Below, piece after piece: positions 1 through 4,489 of a stretch of DNA of 5,312 nt (the stretch's first letter is position 1; each line of letters starts with the position of its first letter). Position numbers and translations under genes: made by a program. The stretch is from NCBI GenBank assembly GCA_031271065.1, contig JAISWP010000156.1, positions 1 to 5,312 on the forward strand, written 5' to 3'. The notes under the pieces are model-generated. The model was not told the DNA's origin. It made no database searches and was given only the letters and a program-made list of their open reading frames with translations. The stretch is from Synergistaceae bacterium. Lineage in GTDB: Bacteria > Synergistota > Synergistia > Synergistales > Synergistaceae.

Positions 1-13
1 ATCTTCAAAATTC

Positions 14-451
14 TCAGATCGAATAATCGAATCCTTCTATATTGTGGCTCTGATTGACCAGGTCTTCCAGTGTAATCCCGTCCAGATAATCGTTGATGAC
101 CTTATTGAGACCTTCCCACATGGGCAGAGTAGGACACCAGCCGCTGCGCGGACATCTGTTCGGATCGTCCACCATGCAGGCAACAGGAGACAGGTCTCCC
201 TCCACGGTGCGCAGGATGTCCCCCACTTTATAATCGCGGGACGAACCGGCCAGGCGGTATCCCCCATCCTTGCCCCTCGAACTCTTCAAATAACCCGCCC
301 GGCTCAGCATCGGGATGATCTGCTCCAGATACTTTATCGTTATCTCCTGGCGCGACGAAACGTTCTTGAGCGGTATGAACTCGCCCGTGTCGTGGATTGC
401 GAGGTCAACCATCACCCTCAGCGCATAGCGTCCCTTTGTCGATATCTTCAA
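14..451 (-). CDS. iscR: Rrf2-family transcriptional regulator, IscR type
   Basis: This is a 145-residue winged-helix regulator that probably carries an Fe-S cluster and controls Fe-S assembly or cysteine metabolism genes. The N-terminus MKISTKGRYALRVMVDLA is the classic Rrf2 opening. The helix-turn-helix and wing follow, with KYLEQI at residues 40-45 and the RGKDGGYRLA wing at about 59-68. Three cysteines at 92, 100 and 106 match the cluster-binding loop of IscR, whose E. coli ligands are Cys92, Cys98, Cys104 and His107. The histidine position is Leu109 here. I chose TTG at 451 because a GGAGG lies exactly 8 bases upstream and the protein then begins like its family. An in-frame TTG at 466 would overlap that ribosome site. 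The gene stands apart from mgtE and has its own promoter. A downstream iscS/nifU-type gene would be expected beyond position 1, which is inference. Family is certain; the iscR symbol is less so. Confidence 0.9.
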   Translation of the reverse strand: MKISTKGRYALRVMVDLAIHDTGEFIPLKNVSSRQEITIKYLEQIIPMLSRAGYLKSSRGKDGGYRLAGSSRDYKVGDILRTVEGDLSPVACMVDDPNRCPRSGWCPTLPMWEGLNKVINDYLDGITLEDLVNQSHNIEGFDYSI

Positions 452-494
452 CCTTATCGCCTCCAATCGACATATTTGTATCTGTCGTAATATC

Positions 495-508
495 GTATCA
501 AATGATAC
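495..508. promoter_or_regulatory. Perfect 14-bp palindrome over the -10 box, putative autoregulatory operator
   Basis: GTATCA-TT-TGATAC is a perfect inverted repeat with a 2-base centre. It covers the -10 box and the expected start site of the Rrf2-family gene. Rrf2 proteins bind as dimers to dyad sites and often repress their own promoter, so this is the natural operator candidate. A further GATAC lies at 482-478 on the minus strand. The dyad is seen directly; the identity of the binding protein is inferred. It does not obviously match the E. coli type 1 or type 2 IscR motif. Confidence 0.5.
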
Positions 509-529
509 CGGTTAAATATATAATTTCAA
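502..529 (-). promoter_or_regulatory. Probable sigma-70 promoter of the Rrf2/iscR gene
   Basis: Reading the minus strand, TTGAAA (529-524) and TATCAT (507-502) are separated by 16 bases, in an AT-rich stretch upstream of the regulator. Each box differs from consensus by one base. The expected transcription start is near 495, which would give a 5' leader of roughly 45 bases before the TTG start at 451. The call rests on sequence match and position only. Confidence 0.6.
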
Positions 530-540
530 TAGGTAAACAA

Positions 541-710
541 GGTGATCATTTGCCGAATATTTTGGGGCAAGGCGGCGAATATTCGTACGATCTCTGCAGG
601 ACTGCCGCAGAATCACCCCAGGCGCCGATATGGGGCACGCGGCGTTTCAAAGCGGTATACGCCTGCGTACAGCGAGCCCCCAAAAATTTCGCGGCGATGC
701 GCTTTTCATC
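541..710. other. Intergenic stretch between mgtE and the Rrf2 gene: repeats, no gene seen
   Basis: I see no credible coding region here. The stretch holds two near-identical 10-base units (GCCGAATATT at 552-561, GGCGAATATT at 574-583). The second lies in the perfect palindrome CGAATATTCG (576-585). It also holds a CCCCA/TGGGG inverted repeat (616-620 and 631-635) with a 10-base loop containing GGCGCC. That hairpin could help end the mgtE transcript, but no T-run follows it on the minus strand, so I do not call an intrinsic terminator. Confidence 0.4.
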
Positions 711-2042
711 TCACATATTCATCAAGACCCCAGCCGCATAGAAGTAAACGATCAGTCCGCTCGCGTCCACGAGCGTGGTGACGATGGGAGCGGCCATCAG
801 GGCTGGGTCGAATTTCAGCGCTTTTGCGAGCAGCGGCAGCATACTGCCCAATGTCTGCGCCAGCATTACCGTGACAAAGAGACTGACGCCCACCGTCAGG
901 GCAAGGCGCAGACTGCCGCTCAAAAACCACCTGTAAATCACGTTGAACGACCCCAATGCGCTCCCTACGACCGCGCTGACCCGGATCTCCTTCCACAGTA
1001 TGCGGAAGCAGTCGGAAATGCCGAGTTCCCCTACCGCCATACTACGGATGATCAGGGTAGAAGACTGCGACCCGGCGTTGCCGCCAGTGTCCATCAGCAT
1101 CGGAATCGCCGCTATCAAAGCGGGGAAAATGGCGAGAATGTTTTCGAAACGCGTTATTATCGTACCTGTGAACATGGCGGAAATCATCAAAACCATCAGC
1201 CAGAAAAACCGTTTTTTCGCGAGTTCCAAAACGCCGGAGGACATATAAGGAGCGTCGGAAGGCTCGATAGCGGCCATTTTGTAAAAGTCCTCCGTGTTCT
1301 CCTCTTCCAGCACTTCCATGACGTCATCCACTGTGATGATGCCCACCAAGTGACGTTCCGTATCTACTACCGGCAGAGCGATCAAATCGTATTTCTGGAA
1401 AATCTCCGCGACGGCTTCCCTGTCGTCGCCAGTCGCCGCGTATATGAGATTCGTATTCATGATGTCTCCGACTTTATCGGAGGCATTGGCCAAAAGCAGT
1501 GTCCTCACAGTGACCACACCGTCCAAAACGCGCTTGCTGTCCACGACGTAACAGGTATAGATGGTTTCTTTGTCCATGCCGACACGCCGGATGCGGGCAA
1601 ATGCCTCTTCCACCGTCATCTCTTCCTTGAGATCGACGTATTCGGTGGTCATGATGCTCCCCGCCGAATCTTCGTGATATTGGAGCATCTGGTTGATCTG
1701 CTTGCGCGTGTCCTCGCTCGCGTTCTTCAGAACACGCTTCACAATATTCGCGGGCATTTCCTCTATCAAATCCACCGCGTCGTCGAGAAACATATCGTTG
1801 ATAATATGAGAGAGTTCGGGATCGGTCAGGATACCGATGAGATTCTCCTGGGTTTCCGGCGGCAGGTACACAAAAACCTCCGCCGCCGAGTCTTTGGAAA
1901 GAGAGCGGAAAAGCACCGCGCGCTGCGCTTGGGTCAGTTTTTCAAATTCTTCCGCCAGGTCGATAACGTTCATTTCGACGGCGCGTTCTTTGAGTTCCTT
2001 GAGTTTTTTGAACTCTATCAGTTCGCCGATTGACACATCCAT
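711..2042 (-). CDS. mgtE: Magnesium transporter MgtE
   Basis: This 443-residue protein is a complete MgtE, the Mg2+-gated channel of the inner membrane that works as a homodimer. The order is canonical: an acidic helical N domain (about 8-125), two CBS domains (about 130-190 and 195-250) that sense cytoplasmic Mg2+, a connecting plug-helix region (about 250-275), then five membrane helices (about 278-443). The pore signatures are clear: PMLMDTGGNAGSQSST (about 314-329) and DPALMAAPIVTTLVDASG (about 412-429). The latter includes the aspartate that corresponds to the pore Asp432 of the Thermus protein. Two ATGs compete, at 2048 and 2042. An AGGGGG lies 8 bases before the second but only 2 before the first, so I prefer 2042; the longer form adds only MR. 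The gene stands alone with a leader of roughly 240 bases if the promoter at 2290-2318 is used. No frameshift or missing key residue is seen. Confidence 0.96.
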   Translation of the reverse strand: MDVSIGELIEFKKLKELKERAVEMNVIDLAEEFEKLTQAQRAVLFRSLSKDSAAEVFVYLPPETQENLIGILTDPELSHIINDMFLDDAVDLIEEMPANIVKRVLKNASEDTRKQINQMLQYHEDSAGSIMTTEYVDLKEEMTVEEAFARIRRVGMDKETIYTCYVVDSKRVLDGVVTVRTLLLANASDKVGDIMNTNLIYAATGDDREAVAEIFQKYDLIALPVVDTERHLVGIITVDDVMEVLEEENTEDFYKMAAIEPSDAPYMSSGVLELAKKRFFWLMVLMISAMFTGTIITRFENILAIFPALIAAIPMLMDTGGNAGSQSSTLIIRSMAVGELGISDCFRILWKEIRVSAVVGSALGSFNVIYRWFLSGSLRLALTVGVSLFVTVMLAQTLGSMLPLLAKALKFDPALMAAPIVTTLVDASGLIVYFYAAGVLMNM

Positions 2043-2171
2043 ACGCATGACCCCCTATCCCGGCAGAGGCGCATGGCATGACTGAATTTTTTCAGGGCCC
2101 GCCGCCCCGGCAGTCAGGATCCCGGATCGGTAAGCGCCGCGCGCATGAGCCGCCGCCATTTCAAAGAGCAC

Positions 2172-2284
2172 AAAAAACACGGCAAATTTAACTCAGGACT
2201 AGGCTCTGCGTCCATGCACGCTCACTTCCTTCCAGAGTGGGATAGAAAGACCGTTCGGCGTCTTCGGGACCACGGAGGATCCTG
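2172..2284 (-). ncRNA. Putative structured leader or small RNA upstream of mgtE
   Basis: A consensus TATAAT (2295-2290) should start transcription near 2284-2282. The following 110 bases can form several helices: CAGGA (2284-2280) with TCCTG (2198-2194), TCCGTG (2276-2271) with CATGGA (2216-2211) including one G-U pair, ACGC (2261-2258) with GCGT (2221-2218), and an apical CACTCT-GGAA-GGAAGTG hairpin (2238-2223) with a GNRA tetraloop and one bulged base. The segment ends in TTTTTT (2177-2172), as at a terminator. The GGAAGGAAG tip resembles signal-recognition-particle RNA, but the conserved CAGG/AGCA symmetric loop is missing. It may be a cis-acting mgtE leader, a separate small RNA or chance folding. 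I do not recognise a known family. Confidence 0.25.
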
Positions 2285-2289
2285 CCGTC

Positions 2290-2318
2290 ATTATAAACGC
2301 GTAACGAACTAAAAGGAA
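2290..2318 (-). promoter_or_regulatory. Candidate promoter for mgtE and its leader
   Basis: The minus strand shows a perfect TATAAT (2295-2290). Seventeen bases upstream the -35 position reads TTCCTT (2318-2313), a poor match, so an activator or another sigma factor might be needed. It is the best -10 box in the region between the corrinoid cluster and mgtE. Transcription from it would give mgtE an unusually long leader of about 240 bases. Confidence 0.4.
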
Positions 2319-2389
2319 GCGCGGATCATACTCCCAAATCTCCAAATTAAATATCGGACCTCCTGGGAAAACATCGCCGATATTCCGCG

Positions 2390-2420
2390 GGTTCGCATAT
2401 CTCGCGATGATATGCGAACC
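2390..2420 (-). terminator. Perfect 11-bp inverted repeat after the btuF-cbiZ stop; possible terminator or 3' stem
   Basis: GGTTCGCATAT and ATATGCGAACC form a perfect 11-bp stem around a 9-base loop, 25 bases after the stop codon of the fusion gene. The loop contains the palindrome TCGCGA. No T-run follows on the minus strand, so an ordinary intrinsic terminator is not supported. It could stabilise the 3' end of the corrinoid-operon message, help factor-dependent termination, or be a protein-binding dyad. A smaller dyad, GACCG-G-CGGTC, lies between it and the stop codon (2426-2436). Confidence 0.4.
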
Positions 2421-2445
2421 TCAGTGACCGGCGGTCTTTTCTGCT

Positions 2446-4419
2446 TCAATCCTCCCTCAGTTTCAGACCGGTGCAGATGGCGTCGAGCGCGGCGTCCAGG
2501 ACCGCCGGCACGCCGGCGGCGCCGTACAGATCCTCTATCCGTTCGACCTGACGTCCCGATATGTCTCCCGCAATTCCAAGGGCCCACGCCTCGAAAGCCC
2601 CGGTATCGGATATCTGCCCCATGACATGGGCGTCGCTCAGGCTGAACGCGGATTCGAGGAATCCACGCGCGTTTTTATACCGGGGCGACAGCAGAATTTC
2701 CTCGACCCCCGCCTGAAACTTCCCGAAATCCCGGAGGTATATGCCGCGCTCCTCCAGACGTTCGATCGGGTTTCGCGCACGAGCTTTCCCGTTCTGTTTC
2801 AATAACGCCTCCTGCACTCCCCTGTAGACCGCGTCGGCTATGAGCTCCCCCATCTTCGAGTGCCCTCCCGACCAGTTCAGGGATACCCCTTCGCCGGATA
2901 CAATGATCACCGTATCGGTCCCTGTCCCCGTCGCCGGATACATCGCCCGGTTCTGGGCGCTCCTTATGTCCATGTCCCACAAAGCCGCGGTCTTAGCCTC
3001 GGTGGCGGTTATGACCGCCCTGGTCGCCGCCTGTTCGGAGAGCCTGTGGTTTGTCATCACAAGTATGTTTATGGTTCCGGGTTCATACCACGCCCCCGCG
3101 TCTTTGGAAGTCCTGAGCGAGTTGCCTTCCACCCCTCCGGTCACTATCGCGGTCACGGTCATGTCCCTGAACGAAGCTGTCTTGACCGACGCGTTGTTCA
3201 TGTCCGCGCCTGTGAGCATGACATCCGTCTTACCTGGATCGAGACCCAGTATCTCGAACAGGTCCTCCTGCCACTTCTCGAAACTGAGCCTGTGGAATAC
3301 GCTCCAGGTCGGAACCGGCGCGTAGGAGTTTCCCACCGCCGTAACGCCGTCACGCTCCCCGAACGCGGTGGAGACTATATGCTGGGGACGTTTGAAGTCC
3401 ACGAGCAGGGTCCTGCCGACGAAATCCATCATCACGATCTCGACGATCCTCGCCCTCCGGACATACGGAATGTCCAGCGATATAACGCGCTCGCCCAGGA
3501 TCTCCCGGGGATGGACGAGCGCTTCGGCGTCTGCGAACTCGTCCGCGTATATCTCCGACGACAGCCAGGCCGCGAAGTATCCCACGTGGGCGGCCGCACG
3601 CCCGGTGATAGCCTCGGGAAACGAATACAGCCTCCCTCCGCGCAGCGCCCTGAGGTCCTTCCACCCGTCGCCCTCCAGCAGTTTCATGACCTCCCCGTAT
3701 TCGGACGAGTTTGTGAATATGAAGTCGGGATCGAAGGACGACAGATGCTCCGGCGTCACCGGGACAAACCGGCCCTCCCCGAAGCTGCCGGTAACGCCGC
3801 CCGCGAGGCGGATCATCTCGGAGCGGAAGGAGCTGTCCCCGGGGACGAGCAATCCCTCGGGGCCGAGCGAGAGGAATACCGCTTTTTTCCTGGCGCCGCG
3901 CGGTATTTTTTCAACCTTCAGCCGTATGGTCTCTATAAGCGAGTCACTCCGCCTTATCACATCTTCCGCTTCGGCGCCTCGCGCGAATATCTCCCCGATC
4001 TTTCGGGTCCTATCCTTTGCCTCGCGCAGGGAAACCTCGTTTCCCATCACAAAGACCGGGTAATTTCCGCCGCTTGCTCCGAGGGCGAGGTCATGATGCT
4101 CCGGGGAAACTATGAGCAGGTCGGGGCTGAGGGCGCTGACCGCGTCAAACCTGGGGGACGAAGCCCCGCCAGCGATCGCCTTTCCCGCCGTGCCCTCGAA
4201 CCCGAAGTCGTTGTATGTGACCCCCACGAGAGCGCCGGACGCCCCGATCTCGCATATGATCTCGGTCACGGCGGGAATCAGGGACACGACCCGCCTCGGC
4301 GGAGCCGGGAAATAGTGTTCCCTCCCAGAGTGATCCGCGACCACGGCCGCGCCTGAAGCGGACGCGGAAAGCAAGAGCGCGATCGACACAAGGAGCGCGG
4401 GTATTTTCGATCTTTTCAA
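2446..4419 (-). CDS. btuF-cbiZ: Exported BtuF-like corrinoid-binding protein fused to CbiZ amidohydrolase
   Basis: This 657-residue protein has at least three parts. Residues 1-24 are a Sec signal peptide (KRSK, a hydrophobic run, ASASGA) with no lipobox cysteine. Residues about 42-300 are a BtuF/FecB-type binding domain: RVVSLIPAVTEIICEIG opens it, ALSPDLLIV follows, and SFDPDFIFTNSS begins the second lobe. Residues about 315-540 are an adenosylcobinamide amidohydrolase (CbiZ) domain, with NILVMTNHRLSEQAATRA (451-468), ITATEAKTAALWD (470-482) and ATGTGTDTVIIVSG (496-509). CbiZ cuts the amide that links the corrin ring to aminopropanol, giving cobyric acid for re-synthesis. Residues about 545-657 are a helical tail I do not recognise. 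TTG at 4419 is chosen because GGAGG lies 8 bases upstream; TTG at 4425 has only 2. The frame is uninterrupted, so the fusion looks real. It follows a permease gene, as expected for corrinoid uptake. Confidence 0.9.
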   Translation of the reverse strand: MKRSKIPALLVSIALLLSASASGAAVVADHSGREHYFPAPPRRVVSLIPAVTEIICEIGASGALVGVTYNDFGFEGTAGKAIAGGASSPRFDAVSALSPDLLIVSPEHHDLALGASGGNYPVFVMGNEVSLREAKDRTRKIGEIFARGAEAEDVIRRSDSLIETIRLKVEKIPRGARKKAVFLSLGPEGLLVPGDSSFRSEMIRLAGGVTGSFGEGRFVPVTPEHLSSFDPDFIFTNSSEYGEVMKLLEGDGWKDLRALRGGRLYSFPEAITGRAAAHVGYFAAWLSSEIYADEFADAEALVHPREILGERVISLDIPYVRRARIVEIVMMDFVGRTLLVDFKRPQHIVSTAFGERDGVTAVGNSYAPVPTWSVFHRLSFEKWQEDLFEILGLDPGKTDVMLTGADMNNASVKTASFRDMTVTAIVTGGVEGNSLRTSKDAGAWYEPGTINILVMTNHRLSEQAATRAVITATEAKTAALWDMDIRSAQNRAMYPATGTGTDTVIIVSGEGVSLNWSGGHSKMGELIADAVYRGVQEALLKQNGKARARNPIERLEERGIYLRDFGKFQAGVEEILLSPRYKNARGFLESAFSLSDAHVMGQISDTGAFEAWALGIAGDISGRQVERIEDLYGAAGVPAVLDAALDAICTGLKLRED

Positions 4420-4440
4420 CGGCAATCCCTCCCAGACAAA

Positions 4441-4477
4441 GCGCCTGCAGCCTGCTTTTCTCCGGATGCGCAGGCGC
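4441..4477 (-). other. Stem-loop between the permease gene and btuF-cbiZ
   Basis: On the minus strand GCGCCTGC (4477-4470) and GCAGGCGC (4448-4441) form a perfect 8-bp GC-rich stem, extendable by one G-T pair, around a 21-base loop. TTTG follows directly. It begins 13 bases after the permease stop and ends just before the GGAGG of the next gene. The weak T-run suggests a leaky terminator or an RNA stability stem that sets different levels of permease and binding protein, a common arrangement in ABC operons. This role is inference. Confidence 0.45.
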
Positions 4478-4489
4478 CAGCGGTTTTAT

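Larger units (their letters stand above)
2043..2445. other. Intergenic region of about 400 bases upstream of mgtE, no convincing gene
   Basis: No convincing protein gene is found on either strand. Two tiny minus-strand frames (2309-2374, 21 residues; 2055-2159, 34 residues) lack ribosome sites. From the fusion gene towards mgtE the region holds a small dyad GACCG-G-CGGTC (2426-2436), a perfect 11-bp inverted repeat (2390-2420), a TATAAT box (2295-2290), a candidate structured RNA with a T6 run (2177-2172), a GC-rich stretch (about 2101-2157), a CTGAA-4-TTCAG hairpin (2082-2095) and the mgtE ribosome site AGGGGG (2056-2051). I looked for an M-box magnesium riboswitch and did not recognise one. 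Confidence 0.5.

Noticed and set aside
44..490. A 148-codon plus-strand frame opposite the Rrf2 gene
   Set aside because: It is a mirror of a well-supported gene, with no domain and no ribosome site seen.
630..2033. A 467-codon open frame on the plus strand, opposite mgtE
   Set aside because: It lies wholly antisense to a certain mgtE gene. Its translation is rich in His, Arg and Gln with no recognisable domain, typical of a mirror frame.
2055..2159. A 34-codon minus-strand frame ending 12 bases before the mgtE ATG, considered as a leader peptide
   Set aside because: No ribosome site precedes its ATG. Its Ala/Gly-rich content is what a GC-rich non-coding stretch would give.
2196..2214. Resemblance of GGACGCAGAGCC to the core of the c-di-GMP-I riboswitch
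   Set aside because: The partner elements are missing: there is no AGGGCAAACC-like upstream strand and no GGTAGC...GGTTACC hairpin at the right distance.
2049..2290. M-box (ykoK) magnesium riboswitch ahead of mgtE
   Set aside because: The conserved M-box blocks were looked for in the minus-strand leader and not recognised. A covariance search would settle it.
2309..2374. A 21-codon minus-strand frame (MFSQEVRYLIWRFGS...) after the inverted repeat
   Set aside because: It has no proper ribosome site, and it is too short to judge without conservation.
2860..4356. A 498-codon open frame on the plus strand, opposite btuF-cbiZ
   Set aside because: It is antisense to a gene with clear domains. 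Its translation is Arg/Pro/Gly-rich and low in pattern, as expected from GC-rich codon bias.
4420..4489. Cobalamin riboswitch ahead of btuF-cbiZ
   Set aside because: The gap is only 70 bases and shows no B12-box. If one exists it would lie upstream of the permease, outside the window.
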